From positions 84,748-148,747 of the forward strand of contig CAUDNR010002557.1 of assembly GCA_958430865.1 (NCBI GenBank): a stretch of 64,000 nt of DNA, written 5' to 3'. A program made the position numbers and the translations under genes. The notes below the pieces were generated by a model. It was not told the DNA's origin, searched no databases, and saw only the letters and a program-made list of their open reading frames with translations. The stretch is from Entrophospora sp. SA101. Its lineage: Eukaryota; Glomeromycota; Glomeromycetes; Entrophosporales; Entrophosporaceae. Below are positions 12,401-23,500 of the stretch, piece by piece (positions within the stretch are counted from its first letter, which is position 1; every line of letters starts with the position of its first letter).

Positions 12401-12986
12401 GAATTGACTATTGAATTTGATAACTGAACCAGCTATTGAGTTGACTAATGAATAAGCCCTAAACCGACTGGAATTTCATAACTAATTAATTATTAATTAA
12501 TCAAAATATTTTTACCAATTAAATGTGATTAATGTGTTAGACAACTGATAAATCAATTTGATTTTATAAAATAAACAAACAAATGAATTAATTGGATGAA
12601 AACAAATAAATATAATTTTTTTTTTTAGAAAAGTGCTGGATACGTTTATTTAAACATTAATTAGCGCACTAGTAAACAAATAAATCCTTTGTGAGAGTTT
12701 CTGGTGATTGAAAGAAGTTACACGCGTTCAAAATATACAACAAATATAAACTAAACCTTCAAAATATGCATCATTATATATTTATATAAAAAGAAATGTA
12801 CCATGTATATTATGATATGTTTATAATATTGGTTAGATTTGTTATTTGTTGGAAAAAAATATAAATTGAAAACATTTCCATTTTTTTCATTCTCAAAAAC
12901 TTTTTTTTTCTTTTTATAAAAAATTTTTTTTTTATAGAATAAAAAATACTCTTTAACCTTCATTTTTATCAAAAAAACTAATTAAT
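9405..12986. other. Long intergenic region between divergent genes (copy 1)
   Basis: This spans 3.6 kb between the start codons of the 168-aa gene and the RA-PH gene. It contains T-runs, a local repeat of ATTAATATTAATTCGTGA (near 10159 and 10213), the 260-bp inverted-repeat element listed separately, and short AT-rich open frames I reject. It presumably holds both promoters. I identify no specific regulatory site. Confidence 0.5.
11372..11633. mobile_element. MITE-like inverted-repeat element, ~260 bp (copy 1)
   Basis: Left arm from 11372 (TATATGGGACGTCATCTGAG, then AAAATCTGTCAAAAA) is matched by the reverse complement of the right arm ending at 11633 (TATATGGGACCTCATCTGAG, then AAAATCAGTCAAAAA). 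The arms are about 40 bp with few mismatches. The interior is non-coding. Flanking bases do not give a clear target duplication. It is probably a non-autonomous DNA transposon. Confidence 0.75.
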
Positions 12987-13925
12987 ATGAATAGACAATT
13001 CAATAAAATTTTTGGTAAATCATCAAATAATAACAATAGCAATAGCAATAATAATAATAATAGTAGTAGTGGTGGTAATAATAACAATGAAGATTCATCG
13101 TCTTCTATAATGGTAAGTCATATTAAATCCTTCTTTCCTTTATATCACCTAAAACCATTTAATTAACATACATACATACATACATATATGTATATATAAA
13201 AGGATCATCAAAATATGCAATCTAATTCGCATCATCGTCAACAGCTAAAAAATAAACAACCTCACATTTCAAAACAACCTCATCACCATCAACAACCAAC
13301 ACCTCTCATTCCTGACTTCGTATCTCAAGACGGTAGCAACGACAACAATAATGATAGAAATCCAAATTTATTATTGAGAAAAAGTAAATCAATAAAAGTA
13401 AATAGGGATAATCGTGGCGGAAATAGATCAAGGACAAATAATCTTATTAATAATTCTCATCATCGTAAATCAAAATCTTTAACCGGCCTACTTGAATCAT
13501 TAAATGATTATAATACCAAGGATAATAATCGTAATAACAATTACAATAGCAAATTGTCATCTTCACCGCCTTCCAAAAATCCGGAGGCTCTTTTCATACG
13601 TGGTTTAGCTCTAGAAGCTGCTATGAATAATGCAAATAATAATAATTCTCGTCTAAAAAATCCTAATAAATTATCTATAAATAATAATAATAATTCAGAT
13701 GTGTTGTCATTTGCAACTGCGTCAAATCTTTTGTTATCAAATTCCAACGACAATAACAATTTTGGTAATAAAAAAAATTTGAAATTCAATAATAAGTCAC
13801 GATCCTCTCCTCCTCATTCTGCCTTATCATCATCACCAACTTCTCCAACATTTAAACCAGCTTCAAGATTATTATCAAGATCTGTCATAAAACCAATAAA
13901 TAGAAATAGCGATAGCGATAGCGAT

Positions 13926-13956
<31 letters not shown>

Positions 13957-16900
13957 ATAACGACGATAACGACGATGACGACGACGACGACGATGATGAA
14001 ATAACTGATTCAAGTGATGAAGATAATATGAATAAAAATAACCAATTAAATAATAATAATAATAATGTTAAAAATATTAATACTAAAACTATTAAATATG
14101 ACGAAGCTTCTTCTTCAGATGGTGATTCGAGCCCATTAGCCACAATAAAATCTAATTTATTGAGTAATCAAAATTCATCAAACGATTCCTCTGATTCATC
14201 ATCTACTGACAATTATGATTCTTCAGATGAAGAACAAAAACATGATAATCTCCTTAATAATAATAATAGCAATAACGAAGTAGAAGAAGAAGATGATGAT
14301 AGCGATATAGAAAGTCCGTTTGTGGCTACAAGAACTTTAATGAGAAATCCCAAATCTCCAACTGTAAAAATTCAAAATGATTATTTGTCACGTGAAAATA
14401 GAAATGGTTACGATAAAGTAGTACCAACTAATACTACCAGAGATTTTAAAAAAATAAATAATAATAATAATAAAAGTAAAAATAATAATAATAATAAAAA
14501 CAACATTAATAGAGACTATAGAAATAATAATAGTAATAGTAAACGCAATGACCAACAAATAGATAGTGCATTTAATGAAAGAAGAAGAAGAAGAAGAAGC
14601 AATGACGAGAAAGAGTTGACTAAAAAAACCGGTGGAAATAGAGATAATGGTGGCCGAGATTGTTTCTCCGATGATAATAACAATGGAAGGTTATACCCTG
14701 ATCTTAATATTGATTCGATTAGAAGAAGAAAAAAAAGAGGAGAAGATCGTATGCTTAGTAATAATAGTAGTAATAGTAACAGTACTAATGAAGATTTAAG
14801 GTTACGAGAATGTTTTTCAGATGATAATGGGAGAACTTCATCTAGATATAGAGATAATCGTTTAAAGTTGAATAAATTAAGCCATTTGGAAGGTGATAAT
14901 CGGAGAATTAAAGAAAAAAACATTGAACAACAACAACATGACAACCATCGAAGAAAGCCAATCAAGTCTCGTAGCAATGAAAAGGATCAAGGACATGATA
15001 AAATTACCTTAACGAAAGATAAAGAACATCATCAATCACAAAGACCGCAAACTACAAAAATTCGTGACAAACCTAACGAAGAAGCATCAAGCATCATCGT
15101 CAATAATAATAATAGTAATAATAATGTTGATAATGAAGAACGCGGGCGTAAGTTATTAACAAATAAAGAGAATGAAGAAAAAAGTCATGATAAATCAAAA
15201 ATTGGAGATGAACATACAAGAAAAAAATCTAAAGAACGATCTAAATCTAGAAATAGAGAGAAAAAATCTCTTATTGATAATATATTTACGCGTCGCGAAA
15301 AGGTAAGGACATAATAATAATCAACATTATAATAATAATTTGTTTTTTCGACAAAATCTCTTTAATTAATCAATTAAAAATTATTATTCAGACAAAACTT
15401 ATTGAATCATCATCTACTGTAAAAGAATCTTCAAAAACTGGTGATATTAAGGTTCGTATTTATTTTATCAAAAATTATTTATATATATATTTATATTTAT
15501 GTGTTTTTATGTTTGTACGTATATAGTATACTGTTCAGATATATGTTGAAGAAGTGAGCCAATTCAAGGATATGCAGTTAACAAATGAGACTACTGCATT
15601 GGGCGTTCTTACTAAATTTCGAAGTGAAAATACAATCACAAACGCAGATGCATGGACATTATTTGAAATCAATAACGAATATGGACTAGGTGAGAAACAA
15701 TTATTATTACGTCAGAAAGAGATATTAATAGTGTAAGAGAAATTTTCTAATGACAATGATGACAACTTTTTTTATTTTTAGAACGTCCATTCAGAGATTG
15801 GGAATGTGTTGCAAGAGTAATCCAGTATTGGGAAGTCGAGAAATCCAATGCATTAGTTATAAAGAAATATGCCCATAGAAATACATTGTCATTAAAGGTT
15901 GGTTGGTTTTGTTAATGATGATTTTTTAATATTTTTTAATTCTAATATTTATTTATGATATATGTGTTATTTATCATTATGCTATGAATTATACAGGGAT
16001 TTACTGAATCAAGCTCTCCAACGAAACAGGGTTGGTTAAATTTAGAAGGTAAAAAAGGTAAATGGCAAAAAAGGTATTTCAATATTAGAGATGGTTCTAT
16101 ATATCACAGTAAAGATTTAAAGGTATTTATTGGATTCATTGATTTACTGATCGATTAATATCTGTTTTAAAATTATTTAATCTAATATTTATATGTTGTC
16201 GTTTAGGGAACAAATGAAACATTCCTTTGTGCATTGACAAGTTTTGATGTGTACACAACATTACCAAAGTTTAATACAAAAGCTCCTACAAAATTCATAT
16301 TTGTCATAAAGTCTCAGGATAAAATTACAATGTTTGAAAACCCTGAAGATGATTATATGCATGTATTATGTGCAAATAATTTGGAAGAAATGCAAGAATG
16401 GATTTTACGTATAAGAACTTCAAGGGTAAATATAAATTTATGAATGCGTGATTGTGTAATATACTATATACATTGTCGTATATTTATTTACGTTATTTTT
16501 TTAGAATTATCTTATGCGTGAAGAAAGTCCTGCAACGTTTTCTGGAATAAATGAAAAAAAGATTAAACCAACGATTAATCTTGGTTTGCCTATAAGCAAG
16601 GCATTACCAGATACTATTTCCGAGGTTATTATTTTGTATTCATTTATTTATTTAATGATTTTTTTTATTAGTGTACTAATGATCAATGGATTAATTAACA
16701 GACTACATCATTATTGAGTGAAATAACATTTGAACTGGCTTCTTTTTCTCTTGACACTGCCAACACTTCACAAATACCACCATTGACTTCACCACAAGAC
16801 ACGAATTTATCTTTTAGTTCAATTTCAAATTCTATCAACGCTAATAATAATAACAACAATAATAATTTGGGTAAGTTCAGTTCGGAAAATCATTTTACAA

Positions 16901-17514
16901 CTTCTCCAGTTGAAGACTACAACAAAATATTGTCACCATTATCTCCATCATTATTATCATTATCATCTCCATCTGGCATAGGAGCGAATGATGGAATTAA
17001 GAAAAAAAAGTCATTTACTATATTAAAAAGTCTAACGTCGTCGGCAACAACAACAACATCACCATCGACTACCGCCTCCACAACAACTGCTGCTACTGCA
17101 TCAGCGGTAACAGATGATATGTCAAGACCATTTGCTAGTGGATCATTGTTAGATTATAACGAAAAAAACCCACCATTGAAACAAACAGAACCTGAAAATA
17201 AGTCGTTCTTCAAAGGATCTTTATTGGCCACAAGTGATTCATTGTTTGAACAGGCCAAAGAAAGAGAAAAGGTCCGGCGTGTAGTCGGAGGAAGTGGTTA
17301 TGTAAAAGATGCAATTTCTGGTACCACTTTGGTTAATATTGGTGATTCTTTACATTTCCAAAAAGGCTCTTTATTGAGTGGTAGAAAACATGATAATCCT
17401 GAGAATACTGTCTCATCACCATCAACAACAAATTTACAAGGAGGGCACCATTATATTCAACTTGAAGAAAATGTACGATTCAACAAAGGTTCTTTACTTG
17501 CAAAAGGAAAATAA
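12987..17514 (+). CDS. RA-PH domain adaptor protein, ~1280 aa (copy 1)
   Basis: Nine exons keep one frame: 12987-13112, 13203-15302, 15392-15451, 15527-15689, 15782-15897, 15997-16122, 16207-16425, 16505-16624 and 16702-17514. Residues 1-760 are low-complexity, with Asn runs, an Asp run near 13926-14000, and Arg/Lys/Ser-rich tracts. Residues about 763-855 form a Ras-association-like fold (YTVQIYVEEV ... WTLFEINNEYGLERPFRDWE ... LVIKKY). Residues about 862-970 form a PH domain (KQGWLNLEGKKGKWQKRYF ... LEEMQEWILRIR, with the conserved C-terminal Trp). The RA-PH tandem is the core of the Grb7/10/14 and RIAM/lamellipodin families, which link Ras-type GTPases and phosphoinositides to membranes. 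The Ser-rich C-terminus carries four F-x-[KS]-G-S-L-L motifs. Family-level function is inferred; the GTPase partner is unknown. Confidence 0.82.
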
Positions 17515-17710
17515 TTAATGTTTGAATCTATTATTTATTTATTCATTTTTAATATTCCTGGTGAATATTCATATCCATATTCATATTCATATTCATATCA
17601 TATGAATGTATGTAAAATATAATATCTGTGTGTGTGGTTTACATCTATATATATATTAATGTATAGTATTTTATATAAATAAAATTATTAGAATTTTAGA
17701 ATTTTAATTT

Positions 17711-17820
17711 GTGCCAGAATTGGTATAAAAAATTCCCAACTTGTGTAAGTGATCGAACTCGAACTCCATTATTAAAGTAAATGAAATTGCTCCACTAGTG
17801 AATACCTTTTCATATCGAAA
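17711..17820 (-). repeat. tRNA-like (SINE-like) element, degenerate (copy 1)
   Basis: On the minus strand, GGTATTCACTAGTGGAGCA (about 17806-17788) resembles a tRNA D-arm and A box. GGAGTTCGAGTTCGATCAC about 40 bp later resembles a T-arm and B box. A non-tRNA tail follows, ending in a T-rich run. No cloverleaf with matching acceptor stem forms, so I do not call a tRNA gene. A decayed tRNA-derived SINE is possible. Confidence 0.35.
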
Positions 17821-18211
17821 ATTCTTCTCTGCATAAATCCATGGCTATTCAAAAAATGGGATTACTTTTTCGCTTAAATATCGCTTCAAAAGACTTGATA
17901 ATGAGAATATGTAAAATACTCTAAATTTTCATACAGTCGCGGGTATTGGTTAATAAGTTTTAGTGTAACTCTTCCGCGAATATCCTTGGTGCAAGATTAT
18001 CAGCACTGAGGAATACACTAGTAAGACGCGTGGATGTTGTGAACACATCAAAACAAATTCTTAGTTTCCCAAAGACTTTTTTAGATGTGCATTTTGAAAG
18101 TCGACCGTTAATAGAAAGCCCATACTTAGTTCGGTAATACGCAAAGGTAGAATAATATAAGGAAGAGTTAAGATAAATTTTTGCTTTTACGTATTACCAA
18201 GTGGGAGTACT

Positions 18212-18382
18212 ATTTCGGCACTACGTGCCTCAAATCTAGGTTATCGAATGCAACGCACAAAGCAAAAGACGAATCACCATTTCGGTACTACGTACCTCAA
18301 CCCAGGCATTCGAATGCAACATTACAAAGCAAAAGACGGATTACCATTTTAGCACTACGTTCTCCAAACCTCGAATTCGAAT
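18212..18382. repeat. 67-bp tandem repeat, ~2.5 units (copy 1)
   Basis: Units start near 18216, 18283 and 18350, exactly 67 bp apart. Each carries a TTCGG/TTTAG, CACTACGTxCCTCAA core and a CGAATGCAAC and AAAGCAAAAGACG block. The sequence is more GC-rich than its surroundings. Weak open frames through it are a by-product. Confidence 0.85.
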
Positions 18383-18569
18383 AAATCGTGAAAAGCGATT
18401 TTAGTTTACAGATGGGGGAGCATATCTATTTATACCTTTTTTGTTGTGATTTATTAGACTACTCGATCAATGCATCGTTTGACCACGAAATAGTCTATTT
18501 TATGAAACATTACACATTGCACATTAGCAAGCTAAGATGTTTTGCATCCGGTCCGGGTATAGTCCTCAC

Positions 18570-18900
18570 AATCGGCACATTGTACCTCAGCTGTCCTCGA
18601 GTGACGACGTAAACATGAAACAATCGTCATTGGATGCCCAAACGATACGTCATGCTTCAGCCTGGCCCTCAAGTGACGAGACAAACGCAAACCGCACGTC
18701 ACGCTATATTGCATTCTCAAAAGACGACGTAAACACAAATCAGTTGTCATTCGCCACCCAACGACACGTTGTGCCTCAACCTAGTTCTAAAGTGACAAGG
18801 AAAACGCATTTCGATCATTCTAGATGAATAATAGGTTATAGTGTCCCATTTCTGACGACGCAAGCATAAAATTGTCGTCACTTTAATGATGACACAGACA
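18570..18900. repeat. ~71-72-bp degenerate tandem repeat cluster (copy 1)
   Basis: The core AGTGACGACGTAAAC recurs at about 18601, 18673 (GTGACGAGACAAAC), 18721 and 18792, with spacing 72, 48 (shortened unit) and 71 bp. Units also share CTCAGCCT, CGTCATTxG and CCCAAACGATACG blocks. A further half unit (TGACGACGCAAGCATAAAA) lies near 18853. The TACCTCAxC core resembles the nearby 67-bp repeat, so both may descend from one family. Confidence 0.75.
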
Positions 18901-19226
18901 TATTCCCGTTGTACTTGCCTAGTCTAGTTAAGTAGTTACATAATCTAATAGATTAATGTAACAATCATTAATAGAGTCAATTAATTTAGTGTTAGGGTCA
19001 ATCTGTGAGTCAAATTATTATATACATCAAAAAAGTTGGTCAGACTTAATAGGGTCAAATCTATTAGTAGTCAACGGTTCATGATTAAGGAATGGCCACA
19101 AAAATTGTGTAAAATAAAAATGTTGTTAATGATTTTAGATGTGTGATTATTTCTAAACAGGTTTATTTATTTATATTATTTGATTTATGGATGGTTGTGG
19201 ATGAAATTTTTATTAATTTGCAATTA

Positions 19227-19417
19227 CAGTCTACTCTCTCTATAACGACCACTAAGTAAAATTTCTCTATAACTAACTTTCCTCTTGTCCCCGTTTCAAT
19301 TTTTTATAATTAATTTCTCTCTCTATAACGACCATCTTAACAAACTCTCTCTATAACGACCAAAAGCAGAGAAATTACATATAGGGACAGAGGGTTCGTT
19401 ATAGAGAGAGTGAACTG
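19227..19417. mobile_element. pogo-like MITE with TA target duplication (copy 1)
   Basis: The left end reads CAGTCTACTCTCTCTATAAC; the right end, reverse-complemented, reads CAGTTCACTCTCTCTATAAC. TA flanks both ends (19225-19226 and 19418-19419). The element is 191 bp, non-coding, and repeats CTCTCTATAACGACC internally. CAG-starting inverted repeats with TA duplications are typical of pogo/Tigger-type elements, so this is probably a non-autonomous member. Confidence 0.8.
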
Positions 19418-19603
19418 TACCTTTTGGTTTTTTAAGGAAATTAATATCAACAATTATGTATAAATAACGAATTATTGGAGAAACTGCAACAAAAAGCTAA
19501 TATTTTTGTTGAATCTTTCCTTGTGATTAATTAAGTCAAATCCCATGAAATATTTTTTAATATATTCGTGTTATTAAAATCATTTTACCTAATTAACTTC
19601 CTG

Positions 19604-19636
19604 CAAAATAATGTTCATCTTGATGAACATTATTAT
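19604..19636. repeat. Perfect-arm palindrome (copy 1)
   Basis: AATAATGTTCATC is followed after two bases by its reverse complement GATGAACATTATT. It could form a hairpin. No T-run follows and no gene ends nearby, so I do not call it a terminator. Confidence 0.6.
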
Positions 19637-21025
19637 CACCATATTATTAACAGTTGCTGTATTTATTCCTCATCACAGTATATATATAAAAAAACAATTA
19701 AAAATTTATAGATTCTAGATTGAACCATTTTTTATATTCATTTTTCCTTCTATCTTTGCAACTTCTGAGCTATGGAAGATTTTCTTTTTATCTCAGCAAT
19801 TAATTTGAACATTTTGTCAGGGTAAATTTACCTAGAGACATATCTAGTGTCAATAATATCATTGTAAAAATTAAACCATTTACAGTGCCTTCACATCCTA
19901 CTATTCCTATTCTTTTTGATGCCTTTCTACCAGTTTTCCTTTATTACATTATATCTTTCCTAATTGAATGTTATATTTTTTGTAAATCAATTCTAAGTCA
20001 ACTTTTAAATTAGGATAATATTTTTGATATCAGTCAATCACTGATCTTTGAAGTCTGTTGTTCTGGTTGTATTACATTTGATAAGTCTGCATATGCTAAT
20101 TAATTTTCTTGTAATGATTATAAAAATATGGTGAATCTATCTATTGCCATACCCCACCATGTTTTTAGATATATACAGTCATCCATTTATTGATTTATTT
20201 CATTATAATTACTTGATTTTCCACTTTAGACAATCTGTTCATGAATCAGAGAAATGTCAATCAATATAAAAATGTGGGGGGATTTCATATTAATTGCTAG
20301 CACTAGCTCAATGTAAATTATTTTTCTTAATGAATACAATAGTACTCGCCTCCAAGAGTTAAGCCTTTTATTTATCAATACAAGTAGTATTTCCATTCAT
20401 TAATCCCCCATTTTGAATAATCAAATATCCAAAAAGAATATTAATATTCAAAATACATCAGATGACTTTTGGTATTGCAAGATCACAATCCAGGTTTAAG
20501 GTTATTAATCCTTTTTGATACGTTTTTTCATGTATAGATTCCTCAATCACTAGCTTTCTTATAGTGTAATCTAAAATTTATATAATCTACATCAATTGCA
20601 AGGATATCTCCAAGCCAATTGAGAGTTTATTTAATTAAATGAAATAGAGAGATATTCTTAGGGTAACCTGTAACTAATACTGTCAGAGGTTTGGAATAGT
20701 ATCTTGGGAAGGGAATTGATCAATTGTTTTTAGTATAATTATTGGACATGTGTAAGGCACAACATTGCAGCATTATTTCAAATATTATTTGGATTGCAAG
20801 GGTTTAACCAATTAATAAAATAATTAAATTAAAACACTATTTATGTAATATTTTATAAAAATTTGTATTGTCATTTATAAAACCTTAGTTGCTAATTTTT
20901 GAATGTGGTAGTGTTAAGTGTAACGAATACCTATTTATTTGATGGTGGTGATGGTAAATCTGTGGTGAGTGATATATTCTGTGTTTTTATTAACAAAATC
21001 ATTCGTTATCACATACAGTGCAGTG

Positions 21026-21238
21026 TAGTGTTGTGCCATTTATGCTTCCAATAAAATTTCATTGGAGCATTCTAATAAATTCCAATTGGAATTGGAACAT
21101 TCCAAAAGTGGTTCCAATGAAGTTAACCAATGAAATTTCAATTACAGTGACACACAAGAATTTTATTGGTCAATATCAATTGTAGATCTGCATTGGAACA
21201 TTCCAATAGCGTTACAATTTTCCAATTGCACAACACTG
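21026..21238. mobile_element. CCAAT/ATTGG-rich foldback element (copy 1)
   Basis: The left end TAGTGTTGTGCCATT matches the reverse complement of the right end, CAGTGTTGTGCAATT. The roughly 213-bp interior is packed with CCAAT and ATTGG in both orientations (for example CCAATTGGAATTGGAACATT), so it can fold extensively. It is probably a MITE, and it abuts the next element. Confidence 0.6.
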
Positions 21239-21241
21239 GTG

Positions 21242-21500
21242 CAGTGTGTCACAAAAAAATGGCAAGGTAAAAATCAACAAATACATATTTTCTAGAACTT
21301 TATCAATTAAAAATAAAAAAAATTTGATTATTTTTGAAAAAAATTTTTAATGTGATCATTGCTCTAAAGCTATAAAATAATATGCTTCAAAATTTTACAC
21401 ATAATGATCCAAGATCTTTTAATTCTCTGGCATAATTTTTATGAGATGATTTTGGATACTTTTTATTAAAAGCAATATTGCCATTTTTTTTGTGACACTG
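21242..21500. mobile_element. Small Tc1/mariner-like MITE (copy 1)
   Basis: The left end CAGTGTGTCACAAAAAAATG matches the reverse complement of the right end, CAGTGTCACAAAAAAAATGG, and TA follows the right end (21501-21502). The 259-bp interior is AT-rich and non-coding. The ends resemble Tc1/mariner termini and partly resemble those of the larger dead element at 5498-6643. Confidence 0.7.
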
Positions 21501-21549
21501 TATTATTGTTTGATAATTTTTTTTATAAATATAATGATTCTATAAAATT

Positions 21550-23050
21550 TGTCAAGTTTTTTGTTGAAGAAGCTTCTGTTTTGCCTAGTTCATTAAACTC
21601 ATACAAAGGAATATCAACCTTTAAACATTTCTTATAGTTAAGAAGTGTTTGTTTTGATGATCCAATATTTGTATCTCTGTTATAGTAGATCATTTAATAT
21701 GTGTAAGTTATAATAATTCCTTTTTTTAAAAAAAAAAATATGCTTATATGCATCTTTCAAAACCTAGCTAGTCTTACCATGCTCAACATGTTTTTGGTGT
21801 TCAGATCTAGTTTTCCAAGGCCCATAGCTTATCTCAAAAAAAAAATTCATAATGAAATTAGCTTCTAGAATTTTCTTCAGGTTGACTGCCATCCTTCAGG
21901 GTTGGCCATGATACTGGTCCATTAATGGTCCATTAGATCCATTAATGTAACCTTTTAACTATATTTAGTATTTCATTAATGGCAATGGACCAGACCAAAA
22001 CTTGTTGGTTTCAATGGACCCAGTCTATTTCCAACCTTGCCATCCCTAAATGAAGGAAAAAATACATCATTAATATCATAAAAAATAAATTTCATAATTT
22101 GTACTATAACTTGATGAGACAAACTTTTTTCATTGATTGATTTCTCACATCTTATATATGATTTTTTTGACCATCATTTTTGAAGGTTTCCACCAGAAGG
22201 TACTAAATCAGCATAAACAAGTTAGCATTAAATGTTGAGAAATTATAATTGTTTATTGTAAATTACCTTTAAATATTTTATCATGAAAATTACTTGTTGT
22301 CAAAATCTCTATTATCAATACAATCAACAACAACACCATCATAAATGATAAATGTTTGATTATCTTCTATTTTTGTAATCATTGTATTAAAAGAAATTTT
22401 TATGCTTCAGTTGCTACAAGAACTTTATATGGTCTATTTATTTATTTATTTTTTTAAAATATATTATTAATAAAATTTTTTTTTATTTGATAATGTACTT
22501 GCTTACTCATATTTATTTAATAAATCACCAAATAATAAGTGATTATCATGATCAAAGAGGATGAATCTTAGGTCACACATAATCTCAAATAACGTGATCA
22601 TTATAGCTTCAGTGAAAGATCTGCATTTTATAATTTTGAATGCAAGTGTTTTAATTTGAGAATAATATACATGTAAGCCAATTGTCATTTACACAAAAAG
22701 TTGTATTACAATTTTTATGTTACAGAATGATGTGGCAATTTATATTTATAAAATCCTCACATTCTCATATGCATAAATGCTATAATTGATCATTCTTTGT
22801 CTGATATACATTCCTTAAATATTTTTGTCGAGGAGAGGTCACTTTGGTTGTGATTGAGAAAAGAGAAATCATCAAAATACTCAAGTTTTGTTTTTTAGAT
22901 TTTCCTTTAGTGGGATGCATTGTTTTGTAATTTTCAAACAAGTAAAAGTTATTACACTCAGAACCAAATAGGTCAATGCAAATCATACCCAGGAATTTCA
23001 AGAGATCATAATATATTATAAAGGAAATTTTTTTACTCCAATGTTGCTTT
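21550..23050 (-). pseudogene. Decayed unidentified coding sequence, minus strand (copy 1)
   Basis: Several minus-strand stretches read as plausible protein but in different frames. About 23001-22780 contains CIDLFGSECNNFYLFENYKT. About 22688-22503 contains SFTEAIMITLFEIMCDLRFI. About 22390-22300 contains NQTFIIYDGVVVDCIDNRDF, ending at a GT. About 21700-21560 contains NRDTNIGSSKQTLLNYKKCL. Order and strand are consistent with one broken gene, perhaps spliced, perhaps from a transposon. I recognise no family. An inverted-repeat element lies within the span. Confidence 0.35.
21890..22050. repeat. Imperfect inverted repeat, TGGTCCATTAATGG family (copy 1)
   Basis: AGGGTTGGCCATGATACTGG and TCCATTAATGG near 21898-21930 are mirrored by CCATTAATGGCAATGGACCA near 21976 and TGGACCCAGTC...CCATCCCT near 22015-22048. 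The arms are interrupted and several internal copies of CCATTA alternate. It is probably an old MITE. Confidence 0.5.
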
Positions 23051-23500
23051 TAAAATGTTTGATTTATTAATAAAATTAATTCTTTTTTTTCGCTTGTGTT
23101 TTGTTGATACCTAAAAGGCAAATTATTGTCGTACACGTGATCAAAATGGGGTGGGGTAAGTGCTTCTATTAAACAATATTAGCTAATATATGTCAGCGCC
23201 CTTATCATTGTTTGAAAGTTTGTAAAAAGAGTGTAATTCTGTTAATGATAATTTGTTACTTTTTGAAGAAAATGAAGTGACAATAATGACGAAGATGAAA
23301 TAACAAAACATGAAAAAATATCTTTGGATTTTAGAAATTCTTTAGTTATTGATAAATTTTAAATAAAACCATTTTCAATTGAAATCACGTGTTTTACATG
23401 TTTCACAAGTTTCACGATTAAAGTGGTTTTTAGATCTACAAATTTAATTTAATTAAAAATATTCCCAAGTTTTATTAAAACTCAAAAAAAAAAAAGTAAA

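Larger units (their letters stand above)
17515..23500. other. Repeat-rich interval between RA-PH and metallophosphatase genes (copy 1)
   Basis: These 6 kb contain no intact gene that I can support. An ATTCAT hexamer microsatellite lies at about 17570-17600. A tRNA-like element, two tandem-repeat clusters, at least four inverted-repeat elements and a stretch of decayed minus-strand coding sequence follow; each is listed separately. Local base composition rises in GC at 18200-18850 compared with the surroundings. Confidence 0.6.

Noticed and set aside
13814..14977. Minus-strand Ser- and Leu-rich frames (13814-14143 and 14516-14977)
   Set aside because: Mirror images of Asp and Asn codon runs in the RA-PH gene; the same applies to 43912-45075.
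18212..18382. CRISPR-like repeat array
   Set aside because: Units are contiguous and diverged, with no conserved repeat separated by unique spacers, and the DNA is clearly eukaryotic.
18181..18827. Four open frames of 67-96 codons
   Set aside because: They coincide with the tandem repeats, change strand and frame, and encode no recognisable domain.
19604..19636. Transcription terminator hairpin
   Set aside because: Bacterial-style terminators are not expected here, and no gene ends nearby.
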